A stretch of DNA of 64,000 bases from Haladaptatus paucihalophilus DX253. GTDB lineage: Archaea > Halobacteriota > Halobacteria > Halobacteriales > Haladaptataceae. Each line of letters opens with the position of its first letter. The first letter of the stretch is position 1. The position numbers and the translations under genes were made by a program. Where the stretch lies: the NCBI RefSeq assembly GCF_000376445.1, contig NZ_AQXI01000001.1:2815734-2879733 (forward strand). The letters are read 5' to 3'. Below, in pieces: positions 54,526 through 62,555 of the stretch. The notes under the pieces are model-generated. The model saw only the letters and a list, made by a program, of their open reading frames with translations, was not told where the DNA came from and did not search any database.

Positions 54526-55726
54526 TTACGCGTTCGCCTCCTCGCTAGAATCGACGCCCAGTTCGCGGGCGAATCGTTGTACGTCGCTCACCGTCACGCG
54601 GTTTTTCTCCGCGCCGCGGTCTTTGACCCGGCGCGTAATCTGTCGGACCTCGGCGTCGGTCGGGGCGAACCCGGACTGACGGAGGTGTTTCCGTACCGCG
54701 TGGGTCCCGGTGTGTTTGCCGAGGACGAACTCGCGTCGCGCCCCGACCATCTCCGGTTTCATCACGCCCGTCTCGAACGTGTCGCTGTTCTCGATGACGC
54801 CCGCGGCGTGAATGCCGCTCTCGTGGGCGAACGCGTTCGCGCCCACGACCGGTTTGTTCACCGGAACGTCCACCGCGCTGTACTCCGCTATCGTGTCCGA
54901 CAGCTCGGTGATGCGTTCCGTGTCGATTCCGGTATCGACGCCGTAGACGCTCTCGACGGCCATGACGACCTCCTCGAACGCCGCGTTTCCGGCGCGCTCG
55001 CCGATGCCGTTGACGCTGACTTGCACTTGGTCCGCGCCCGCCTCGACTCCGGCGATGGCGTTCGCGGTCGCCATGCCGAAGTCGTCGTGCGTGTGAACGT
55101 CGATGCGCGCGTCAGTGTGCTCTCGGACGTGGGACACCAAGTCGGCGAACCGACTCGGCGTGCCGACGCCGCAGGTGTCGGGGATGTTTATCCACTCGGC
55201 ACCCGCCTCGCTGACGGCCTCGACGATTTCCGCCATGTAGTCGGGGTCCGTCCGCGTCGCGTCCATGGGCGAGAACATCGGAATCGCGCCCGCGTCGGCG
55301 ACCCGTTCGACCGCTTTCACGGCACGGGCGGTCACGTCGTCGCGCGTCGTGTGCATCGAATCCTCTATCTGCACGTCGCTGGTCGATGCGAAGACGTGCA
55401 CCATCTCCGCGCCGGTGTCCAGCGCGGTTTCCACGTCGCCGTCGACGATTCGTGCCAAGGCACAGGTCGTCGCGCGGGTGGACGCCGCGATGTCGTGGAC
55501 GGCCTCGAACTCGGCGTCGCCGTTCGCCGGGAAGCCCGCCTCGATGACGTGGGTCCCCATCTCGTCCAGCGTCGCCGCGATGTCGCGTTTCTCGTCCGGC
55601 GTAAACGAGGTGCGCGGCGTCTGCTCCCCGTCGCGGAGCGTCGTGTCGAAAATTCGAACTGATTCAATCTCGTCGGTGTGGGCTAACGTGCCCTCGAAGA
55701 ACTCGACCCCCCCTGTTAGGGGTCAT
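54526..55726 (-). CDS. leuA: 2-Isopropylmalate synthase with a +1 frameshift near its start
   Basis: About 399 residues if one base is dropped from a seven-G run at 55707-55713. The only nearby ATG (55726) reads MTPNRGG then departs into a short frame ending after 20 codons; the leuA frame itself (VEFFEGTLAHTDEIESVRIF, then DTTLRDGEQTPRTSF, catalytic RDGEQ) has no ATG, GTG or TTG before it meets a TGA. With six G's the two join as MTPNRGVEFFEG, matching family N-termini. The rest is intact: GTHVIEAGFPANGD, VHTHDDFGMATANAIAG, VNGIGERAGNAAFEEVV (metal His). It condenses acetyl-CoA with 2-oxoisovalerate. A frameshift in a homopolymer may be a sequencing error. Confidence 0.9.
55719..55724. promoter_or_regulatory. 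Hairpin overlapping the leuA start
   Basis: GACCCC (55705-55710) can pair with GGGGTC (55719-55724), enclosing CCCTGTTA; this places the ATG and the seven-G run in one hairpin. It could affect initiation or slippage. Confidence 0.35.
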
Positions 55727-55767
55727 GTCGTTGTGTGACATTGTACTCGGTTGAAGTGGCGACCTCC

Positions 55768-55775
55768 TATTTAAG
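55768..55775 (-). promoter_or_regulatory. TATA element of leuA
   Basis: CTTAAATA on the minus strand, 42-49 nt before the leuA ATG; expected transcription start near 55745, leaving a leader of about 20 nt. The rest of the gap 55776-55942 is AT-rich with no gene seen. Confidence 0.5.
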
Positions 55776-55942
55776 CGTGGTGCTTAGACAGGTCGTTTCA
55801 AACGAACAGAATATCGAAAACCGCGAACGGTACGCCATAATCGCATGCCATCAACGGGGTAGTATGACCTTAAATACACTAAATTGGATGAGGGGTGATT
55901 TAATTCGGACAGGAGAGTTAGTTCGGCCGCTGCGCTTCGCCG

Positions 55943-56569
55943 CTACTCCAACTCCACAGCGATTTCGTTCCGGCGCATGAACGGCGGCGTCCACGGGTCG
56001 TCGTAGCGCAGGAGGAACGGGTCGCCCGTCGGCGTCAGGTTGTGCGCCGAGAGCGTGTCGAACAGCCGTCGTCGGTTATCGGCGACCCGCGCGTCCGTCG
56101 CGTACCACGAGAACGGGCGGACGGCGAGGGTTCGGGCTTCGATGGATTCGATGGTTACGGCCTCGTCTTCCGGTTCCGGCGCGCCCTCGGCGGTGTACTC
56201 GCCGGGGAGGAAGAACGCCATTTCCATCCTCCCGTCCGACGACTCGGACGCGACGGGTGCGGTCATGGCTATCTTCTCCCGTCCGGTCGAAACCGGCGCG
56301 GTCATCTCGATTTCGTCCCGCGAACGGTTGTTGCCCTGAATGTAGCGGAACAGCCGTTGGAAGGCTTCCCCCTGACTGTCCGCGGTCGTTTTGGCGACCA
56401 CCGTATCGGGATACCGTCGAATCTCCACGCCATCGACGTGGAGGGCGGTCGTGTACGGCACTCGGTCGGTCGTCCGCCGGGTGTAGGCACCCCACCCGAC
56501 CCACGCCGCACCGAGTGCGGCGGCGGTCCCGAGGGCGAGCGCGGCGGATTTCGTGATGTTTCGTGCCAT
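55943..56569 (-). CDS. SOUL-family haem-binding-like protein
   Basis: The protein has 208 residues from the ATG at 56569. One N-terminal hydrophobic segment (SAALALGTAAALGAAWVGWG) anchors it. The SOUL domain follows: YTTALHVDGVEIRRYPDTVV, FQRLFRYIQGNNRSRDEIEM, TAPVSTGREKIAMTAPVASE (the paired M-T-A-P-V motifs of the family), and the C-terminal NEIAVELE. SOUL proteins bind haem or tetrapyrroles; the axial His of the murine form is not obvious here. The upstream frame to 56968 overlaps the SDR gene in antisense and is not used. It converges with leuA's region. Confidence 0.88.
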   Translation of the reverse strand: MARNITKSAALALGTAAALGAAWVGWGAYTRRTTDRVPYTTALHVDGVEIRRYPDTVVAKTTADSQGEAFQRLFRYIQGNNRSRDEIEMTAPVSTGREKIAMTAPVASESSDGRMEMAFFLPGEYTAEGAPEPEDEAVTIESIEARTLAVRPFSWYATDARVADNRRRLFDTLSAHNLTPTGDPFLLRYDDPWTPPFMRRNEIAVELE

Positions 56570-56711
56570 CGTATCGCATACGACAGCGACCGGCAAGTAG
56601 CTACTCCCCCCGTCGTTGGGATTCGAACGGTGGGGTCGGGAGGCGGCGGTCGGCGGGGTCAGTCGCGCATCCCGGCACAACACGAATGGCGATGGGCGGC
56701 GTGAAGCCCGT

Positions 56712-57404
56712 ATGAACATCGACCTGTACGACTCGCTGGACGGGCAGGTCGCGCTCGTCACGGGCGCGAACCGCGGCATCGGCGAGGAGATAGCGACGCG
56801 ACTCGCCGAATTCGGCGCGACGGTGTACGCCGGGGCGCGGGACCCGGACGCCGTGACGGCACCCGACCAGCGGGCGGTCCGTCTCGACGTGACCGAGGAG
56901 GAGACGATTCGGGGTGCCGTCGGGACGATTGCGGACGAAGCGGGGCGACTCGACGTGCTGGTCAACAACGCCGCGACGTACGGCCCGACGGGAAAACTTG
57001 ACTCGCTCGACAGCGAGACTATCGAGACGACGCTTCGGACGAACCTTCACGGACCGATGCTCGTCACGAAACACGCGCTGTCGCTGCTGACTGTCCGCGA
57101 TGGCGGCCGCGTCGTCACCCTTTCGAGCGGGTCCGGACAGTTCGACGGCGGCATCGACACCGGTCACCTCCCCTACGGCGTCTCGAAGGCGGGCGTCAAC
57201 GCGTTCACCGACGCGCTTTCGACGCAGTACCCGAACCTCCTAGTCAACGCCGTCTGTCCCGGATGGGTGCGGACTGATATGGGTGGGTCCGGCGCGCCTC
57301 GGAGCGTCGAGAAAGGGGCCGAAACGCCGGTGTGGTTGGCGCGCTTCGAACCCGGAAACCCCAGCGGGAAACTGTGGCGGGACCGGAGCGTCATCGAGTG
57401 GTAG
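56712..57404 (+). CDS. SDR-family oxidoreductase
   Basis: The protein has 230 residues from the ATG at 56712. Classical SDR: VALVTGANRGIGEEIATRLA (TGxxxGxG), LDVLVNNAATYG (NNAG-like), the catalytic Ser in VTLSSGSGQFDGG and YGVSKAGVNAFTD (YxxxK), then VNAVCPGWVRTDMGG. The Asp or Arg determinant after the second strand (GARDPDAV) leaves cofactor preference unclear. Substrate unknown. It diverges from the SOUL gene; 142 bp separate the two starts. Confidence 0.9.
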   Translation: MNIDLYDSLDGQVALVTGANRGIGEEIATRLAEFGATVYAGARDPDAVTAPDQRAVRLDVTEEETIRGAVGTIADEAGRLDVLVNNAATYGPTGKLDSLDSETIETTLRTNLHGPMLVTKHALSLLTVRDGGRVVTLSSGSGQFDGGIDTGHLPYGVSKAGVNAFTDALSTQYPNLLVNAVCPGWVRTDMGGSGAPRSVEKGAETPVWLARFEPGNPSGKLWRDRSVIEW

Positions 57405-58116
57405 TGCGTCATCGAGTGGTTGTTGCGGTCGGTCGAGCGCGAGTGCTAGACACTCTCTCGGTTGCACAACGATTATTATATTAGCCAAAATACGTGATGA
57501 TACACCCGGACCGACTCCGAGTGATCATCATGACCATTACCACCCAATCGCGCCCGATGCGCTCCGTTCTCTTCGAGAGCGGGGTGTCCGCGGTTGGGAT
57601 TTCCGCGTGGAAGGGCCGGTATGGCTCTCCCAAAGGGAATCGTTCCCGCGGACGCGACGGGTGGTATGGTGTCGCCGATGGTCACCTTCGGTCCACACCC
57701 ACGCTCGTCGCGTAAGGCGGACGCCGCTGCCAGCGACGGCGGGTGCTTTCTTCGATTTCACCGAATCGAGAGAGACCCCGTTCCGCGTGGGTTCGAGCCG
57801 CCATCGGCTCGGTTCACCTTCGTTTTCGTCCCGGCATCGGCGTTCGTTTTCGTGACGGCGTAGTGTCGGGTGTCATACAACTCACGGGCGTCGTGGCCGG
57901 AACGGGCACGCGTCCGCGAGCGTCCACGCCGTGGTTCGTCCTCGGACGAATCCCGTGAGAGGCGTCGCTGTCGAACGGTTCGAGTCGCCGTCGGCCGCAC
58001 CGTCGCGCCTCGTCCCCGTTCCACCGCTCCTGTCGGGTAGTGGTCTACCCCACGCCGCGGCCCATCGGTTTCGATGGGTCGCGGATGACGACGCGTTCGA
58101 ATCGCGCGGGAGCAGT
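57405..58116. other. 712-bp stretch without a supported gene
   Basis: Several open frames exist on both strands, but all are Arg/Pro/Ser-rich and overlap each other, as expected of chance frames in GC-rich DNA. An AT-rich spot at 57471-57483 (ATTATTATATTAG) could be a promoter for a transcript running right. TGATGAT (57495-57501) and ATCATCA (57534-57540) form a spaced inverted repeat just after it. No tRNA, 7S or RNase P RNA could be recognised. Confidence 0.5.
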
Positions 58117-58416
58117 ATGCCACAGGCACTCCATGCAGTGACGGTCACTGCCGAAGTCACGGTGTTGGTCCCGCGAGGAACAGACGGCACCCTCACGATG
58201 GCGGCACGGGACGCGCTCGCGGCGATCGACCGGGTTCGGGACGTTCACGATGTCGCACACGCCGGATTCCGCCCCCGAGCCACGGACATCGAAGTCGATG
58301 TCGTCGCGGAACTGACGGTCGGCGAGGCGCGCGACCGTGAGGCCGTCGCGGGCGCTCTCCGGGAGGGGTTCGGCGTTCGAGCGGTCACCGTGACCGCGGT
58401 CGAAAAGGGACGGTAG
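58117..58416 (+). CDS. Conserved-looking small protein, function unknown
   Basis: The protein has 99 residues from the ATG at 58117: MPQALHAVTVTAEVTVLVPR, a helix around TMAARDALAAIDRVRDVHDV, then EVDVVAELTVGEARDREAVA, GALREGFGVRAVTVTAVEKG. The alternating beta-alpha-beta pattern (two 'ADVTVL/EVDVVAEL' strands and two helices) resembles a ferredoxin-like fold. Composition is normal for haloarchaea. It converges with the HalOD1 gene, 4 bp between stops. No family recognised. Confidence 0.6.
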   Translation: MPQALHAVTVTAEVTVLVPRGTDGTLTMAARDALAAIDRVRDVHDVAHAGFRPRATDIEVDVVAELTVGEARDREAVAGALREGFGVRAVTVTAVEKGR

Positions 58417-58420
58417 ACGG

Positions 58421-58723
58421 TCAGTGGAGTTCGACGACGCCGTAACCGCGGACGACGACGGTGTAACCGCCGTACTCGAACTCGACGCTCGTCGCGGTCG
58501 ATGAGCGGCCGTCGTAGGTGGGTTCGAAGAAATCGTCCAGCGCGTCGGGGTCGATACGCTCGTAGAGGGGAACGATGTCCGTCAGACTCACGTCGTCCTG
58601 TTCTGAGATGGCGCGGATGACCGTCTCACTCACCCGCTCTCCCTCTCGGACGGTGAACTCTCGCGGCGGTTCGTTCGTCGGTACCGTCGGTTGTGGGGGA
58701 GCCAGTTGGTTTCCCGGAGACAT
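58421..58723 (-). CDS. HalOD1 output-domain protein
   Basis: The protein has 100 residues from the ATG at 58723, chosen because a strong TATA box is centred 36 nt upstream; an ATG at 58756 would sit on the TATA box itself. The HalOD1 domain covers residues 25-100: VSETVIRAISEQDDVSLTDI, VPLYERIDPDALDDFFEP, then VEFEYGGYTVVVRGYGVVEL. HalOD1 is a haloarchaeal output domain of signalling proteins; this copy stands alone without a receiver or sensor domain, as many do. Partner unknown. Confidence 0.85.
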   Translation of the reverse strand: MSPGNQLAPPQPTVPTNEPPREFTVREGERVSETVIRAISEQDDVSLTDIVPLYERIDPDALDDFFEPTYDGRSSTATSVEFEYGGYTVVVRGYGVVELH

Positions 58724-58754
58724 AGTTCGGCTACTGTTTGGTGGCAACGACGGC

Positions 58755-58763
58755 ATATAAAAA
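58755..58763 (-). promoter_or_regulatory. TATA element of the HalOD1 gene
   Basis: TTTTTATAT on the minus strand, predicting transcription from about 58730, a few bases before the ATG at 58723. Confidence 0.55.
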
Positions 58764-58897
58764 CCTCACGAAATGAATTGGGGAATAATATATAAACTAT
58801 ATATTTTCGAAGTTGGAGTGACAGGACTGTTTCCCGATAGCTCAGAAAACCCACTATTTTGCATAGATATATACCGCATAGAATCGCCAAGATTAGT

Positions 58898-59053
58898 ATG
58901 GAATCGGGATTAACCGACGAAGATTTCAGACAAATCAAACGATTCGCACAGACACCGCGCCACGAGCGAACGCCCGACCTCCTCTGTGACGTCGAGTCGC
59001 GGGAGTCGGAAACCGAAACGGAAGACGGACGGGACCAGAACCGAGAAGCGTAA
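58898..59053 (+). CDS. Small protein of unknown function (51 aa)
   Basis: A 51-residue protein from the ATG at 58898: MESGLTDEDFRQIKRFAQTP, then RHERTPDLLCDVESR and a Glu/Asp-rich tail. The acidic, helical N-terminus with a 'tDEDFrkIkrFaqTPrheRtPDLL' look fits a real haloarchaeal small protein. A GATATATACC TATA box lies about 30 nt ahead. The upstream in-frame ATG at 58859 lies before that box. It converges with the second rhodanese gene. Confidence 0.6.
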   Translation: MESGLTDEDFRQIKRFAQTPRHERTPDLLCDVESRESETETEDGRDQNREA

Positions 59054-59086
59054 CGGAACGGAAAATCCCCGACCGAAACCGGGGGA

Positions 59087-59977
59087 CTACCCTTTACTCG
59101 CCCGGCTCGCCGGGTCGTCGGTCTCGGCTTCGATGGGTGCTCGAATGAGGTTACCCCACTCGGTCCACGACCCGTCGTAGTTGCGCACGTCCTCGAAGCC
59201 CAGCAGTTCGTGGAGCGTAAACCACGTTATCGAGGAGCGCTCGCCGATACGACAGTAGGTGACGACGCCGCTGTCGCCCGTGATGTCGTACTCTTCGTAC
59301 ATCGCTTCGAGTTCCTCGCGGTCCTTGAACGTCCCGTCGTCGTTCAGGTTCTCGCTCCACGTGATGTTCGTCGCGCCGGGGATGTGACCCGCCCGCTGGG
59401 CGGTTTCAGGGCTTCCCTCCGGGGCGATTTTTTCGCCGCGGTATTCGGCTTCCGACCGAACGTCGACGAGCGGCAGGTCGAGTTCTATCGCGTCCTCGAC
59501 CCCTTCGCGGTAGATTCGAAGGTGGTCGAACGGGCCACCGGCCTCGTAGTCCGTCTCGGGGTACGTCGGTTCCTCGTCGCTCGTCGGATAGTCGTTTTCG
59601 AGCCAGTACTCCCGACCGCCGTCGAGCAGGTACACGTCGTCGTGGCCGTAGTATTTGAACTGCCAGTACGTGTAAGCCGCCCACTGGTTCGATTCGTCGC
59701 CGTAGAGGACGACCGTGCTGTCGTCGGCGATGCCTCGTTCGCCCATCATCTCGGCGAAATCGTCCTTCTTCAGGATGTCGCGCTGGAACGAATCCTGTAG
59801 GTGCGGACCCCACCGAAACCCGATAGCGCCGGGGATGTGCGTCTCGGCGTAGGATTCGTCGTAGTCGATGTCCGCCTCCACGAGACGGTAGTCCGGGTCG
59901 TCGCTCCCGAACTCGTCGAGGTGCTCTTCGACCCACTCGGCCGTGACGAGAACGTCGTCCCGCGCGGTCTCTGACAT
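59087..59977 (-). CDS. Thiosulfate/3-mercaptopyruvate sulfurtransferase (tandem rhodanese) II
   Basis: The protein has 296 residues from the ATG at 59977. Same two-domain architecture as the 36778 protein: LVTAEWVEEHLDEFGSDDPD, DESYAETHIPGAIGFRWGPH, then the active loop TYCRIGERSSITWFTL (Cys of CRIGERS) in the second domain. It shares the C-terminal EDVRNYDGSWTEWGNLIRAP with the paralogue. The active loop differs in Ile for Val and the first-domain sequences have diverged, so they are old paralogues. It is 79 bp from the TiaS-like gene on the same strand. Confidence 0.9.
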   Translation of the reverse strand: MSETARDDVLVTAEWVEEHLDEFGSDDPDYRLVEADIDYDESYAETHIPGAIGFRWGPHLQDSFQRDILKKDDFAEMMGERGIADDSTVVLYGDESNQWAAYTYWQFKYYGHDDVYLLDGGREYWLENDYPTSDEEPTYPETDYEAGGPFDHLRIYREGVEDAIELDLPLVDVRSEAEYRGEKIAPEGSPETAQRAGHIPGATNITWSENLNDDGTFKDREELEAMYEEYDITGDSGVVTYCRIGERSSITWFTLHELLGFEDVRNYDGSWTEWGNLIRAPIEAETDDPASRASKG

Positions 59978-60056
59978 ACGTCCGGACCGTCTCCTTATTT
60001 CCACTTAGGAATAACGGGCACGTTACTGCGCGATGGTACGTTCGACGCGTGGGCGG

Positions 60057-60770
60057 CTAGCCGATGACGTTCCGCGGTATCCACGTTCCGCGGTCGGTCC
60101 GCTCCATCGGGAGCACGGGGTCGCCGCCGCGGAGTTGCGGCCGAATCCAGTCGTGCGTTTCCACGGTTCCGTTCCGGACTTCCGTCCCGTCGTCCGCGAC
60201 GGGCGTGATTCCCACGTCCCGAATCGCGTCCACCGCGACCGTTCCTTCGAACTCCCGGATGCCCTCGAACGCGATGAACCGGCCGGTGTCGCCGCCCCAC
60301 GTCAGTCCGACCGCGGCGAGCGCGCCGATAACGCCGTCGCCGGTGCCGCCGTACTCGTCGAGAAAGAGTCCGACCTCCTCGGCCAGCGCGTACGCGTCGG
60401 CTTTCTCCAGCACGTCGTTCTGCGCCGATTCGCCGAATCGACGAACCGCATCGGTGACGTCCGCTCGGAACGCCACGCACAGTCCGGGGTCGGCGTTCGG
60501 AGCCTGCACGCTTTCGAGATAGTCACCGGTGAGCGCCGCCGCGCCCTTGACCGACGGTTCGGCGGAACAGTCGAAGACGAGACACGCCGCGCTGTTGTGG
60601 GTCGTGTACGGGACGCGCGGGTCCACCAGCAGTTGTTGTCGAACGCTCCCGTACAGTTCGATGCCGTCGATTTCGTCGGCCAGTCGGGTCGCCAATCGCC
60701 GACTGACTTTCCCGGTGCCGAGTTCGCTGTCGAGGTCGTCGGTGTCGTCGATGGCGACCAGCAGTTGCAT
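60057..60770 (-). CDS. TiaS-like (tRNA 2-agmatinylcytidine synthetase-related) protein, short form
   Basis: A 237-residue protein. N-terminal LVAIDDTDDLDSELGTGKVS has the DDTD motif of TiaS, the archaeal enzyme that adds agmatine to C34 of tRNA-Ile2. Further matches are LVFDCSAEPSVKG, a GLCVAFR strand and EYGGTGDGVIGALAAVGLTW. TiaS is about 420 residues and ends in an OB fold and zinc ribbon; both are absent here. The protein may be a related enzyme with another substrate. Its gene stands 60 bp from the ABC substrate-binding gene, divergently. Confidence 0.7.
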   Translation of the reverse strand: MQLLVAIDDTDDLDSELGTGKVSRRLATRLADEIDGIELYGSVRQQLLVDPRVPYTTHNSAACLVFDCSAEPSVKGAAALTGDYLESVQAPNADPGLCVAFRADVTDAVRRFGESAQNDVLEKADAYALAEEVGLFLDEYGGTGDGVIGALAAVGLTWGGDTGRFIAFEGIREFEGTVAVDAIRDVGITPVADDGTEVRNGTVETHDWIRPQLRGGDPVLPMERTDRGTWIPRNVIG

Positions 60771-60830
60771 GGTCGTCCATCACACCCGGGTTCCTAACGA
60801 TTATGGGTTCGCGGTGAGTTCGTTGTACCG

Positions 60831-62555
60831 ATGGAGAAACAACGGTCGCGACGGCGGTTTTTGCGGCGGACGCTCCCCGGCACGCTCGGCGTGTCGCTGC
60901 TCGCGGGGTGTTCCGGGTCGAAGGGAACGGACACGACGACCTCGACCGACGCGGATAGCTCGAAAGGAACGACCACGACGAGCGACTCCGGGTCGGAAGA
61001 CGCAGGCGGCGGCACGCGGACCGTGACGGACGCCGCCGGACGGGACGTGACCGTTCCGGCGAGCGTCGAGCGCGTCGTCGGGTTGGGGCCGGGTGCGCTC
61101 CGGTTCATCACGTATCTGGGCGCGACGGACCGCGTGGTCGGCGTCGAGCGACTGGAGACGAAGAACGAAAAGCGTCCGTTCAGGCCGTACGTTCTCGCCC
61201 GTCCCGAACTCCAGGAGCTCCCGTCCGTCGGGTCCCGGAAGAGTCCCGACCCGGAGTTGCTCCTCGAACGCGACCCGGACCTCGTCGTTCGGGCCTACGC
61301 GAGCGCGAAAAAGGCCGACGGCCTGCAGAACAAACTCGACACGCCGGTCGTCAGCATCAATCCGGGCGATTTGAACGACGCCCTCCGCCCCGACTTCTAC
61401 GACTCGCTCCGACTCGTCGGCGAGGTGCTGAACGAGAAGAAACGCGCGGACGAACTCGTCTCGTACACGAAAGAGACGATTTCGGACCTGAACGGGCGGA
61501 CGGCGGGCGTTTCGAACCCGCCGAAAACCTACGTCGGCTATCTCGGCCGCGGAAAACACGGCTTGCTGTACACGCAACCGGAGTACCCGCCGTTTTCCTT
61601 CGTCGGGACGAACAACGTCGCGCGCGACGTGACGGACGGGTTGAAGAAAAAGAAGGGTGCACCGCGCGTCACCATCGACGCGGAACAACTCATCAAGTGG
61701 GACCCCGAGTACGTCTTCGTGGATTTGGGGACCGAATCCTACGACGACCTCTCGAAATCGGAGTACGAATCCATCGCTGCCGTCGAGGAGGGCAACGTGT
61801 TCGGCGTCTTCCCGACGCGCGATTACTCCATCAACTTCGGGACGGCGCTGGCTGACGCCTACGCCGTCGGGACGGCCTGTTTCCCCGACCAGTTCGGCGA
61901 CATCGACCCGGCGAAGAAGGCGGACGCCATCTACGAGCGGTTCGTCGGCGAGCCGGTGTACGACGAAGCGGCGGCGGCGTACGGCGACGGATTCGGTCGG
62001 ATGAACGGCGGACAGGGAGGAACCGGTACGAGATGGAAGAATCGATCGAACCGGCGGTCCTCTCCCGGTACCGCAAACGGACGCGGAGAAAGCTCGCGTT
62101 CATCGTCGGCCTCGGCGTCGCGCTCGTCGTCGTGGCCGGGTACGCGCTCGTCTCCGGCCCGATTTCGGTGCCGCTCTCGGAACTGCCGTCGATACTCCTC
62201 GGGCGGTCGTCGGGCGTCCACGCGACCGTCATCTGGAACATCCGACTGCCGCGAATCGTCGCCGCGGTCGGCGCGGGCCTCGGCCTCGCCATCGCGGGTG
62301 CGGTCCTCCAGAGCGTGCTCCGGAATCCGTTGGCCTCGCCGTACACCCTCGGCATCTCGCAGGCGGCGTCGTTCGGCGCGGCGTTCGCCATCATCGTCCT
62401 CGGAACCGGAGCGGTGCGGGACAGCGGGACCACGGTGCTCCTGCACAATCCCTACACGACGACGGTCTGTGCGTTCCTCGCTTCGCTCGGGTCCACGGGG
62501 TTCGTCCTCGCCGTGGCGAAGTACAAGCGGGCGTCCGCCGAAACCCTGCTCCTGA
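60831..62555 (+). CDS. ABC transporter substrate-binding lipoprotein (BtuF/FepB-type), stop codon lost
   Basis: Residues 1-401 are the real protein: Tat-like SRRRFLRR and lipobox SLLAGC (Cys27), a Ser/Thr/Asp-rich linker to residue 62, then a helical-backbone binding protein (RTVTDAAGRDVTVPASVERV, VGLGPGALRFITYLGATDRV, DPDLVVRAYASAKKADGLQN). At codon 402 (62034-62036) the frame reads TGG, exactly where an ATGA overlap with the permease start would give TGA. Without that stop the frame runs on for 172 codons across the permease gene in another frame; this Arg/Ser-rich tail is not haloarchaeal in composition. It should deliver a cobalamin, siderophore or haem-like ligand. Confidence 0.88.
   Translation: MEKQRSRRRFLRRTLPGTLGVSLLAGCSGSKGTDTTTSTDADSSKGTTTTSDSGSEDAGGGTRTVTDAAGRDVTVPASVERVVGLGPGALRFITYLGATDRVVGVERLETKNEKRPFRPYVLARPELQELPSVGSRKSPDPELLLERDPDLVVRAYASAKKADGLQNKLDTPVVSINPGDLNDALRPDFYDSLRLVGEVLNEKKRADELVSYTKETISDLNGRTAGVSNPPKTYVGYLGRGKHGLLYTQPEYPPFSFVGTNNVARDVTDGLKKKKGAPRVTIDAEQLIKWDPEYVFVDLGTESYDDLSKSEYESIAAVEEGNVFGVFPTRDYSINFGTALADAYAVGTACFPDQFGDIDPAKKADAIYERFVGEPVYDEAAAAYGDGFGRMNGGQGGTGTRWKNRSNRRSSPGTANGRGESSRSSSASASRSSSWPGTRSSPARFRCRSRNCRRYSSGGRRASTRPSSGTSDCRESSPRSARASASPSRVRSSRACSGIRWPRRTPSASRRRRRSARRSPSSSSEPERCGTAGPRCSCTIPTRRRSVRSSLRSGPRGSSSPWRSTSGRPPKPCS

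Noticed and set aside
57594-57863. An 89-codon plus-strand frame in the 712-bp gap
   Set aside because: Composition is not haloarchaeal and neighbouring frames on both strands are equally open.
60831-62555. A genuine 574-residue binding-protein/permease fusion
   Set aside because: The extra residues are encoded in a different frame from the permease, so they are not permease domains; stop loss is simpler.
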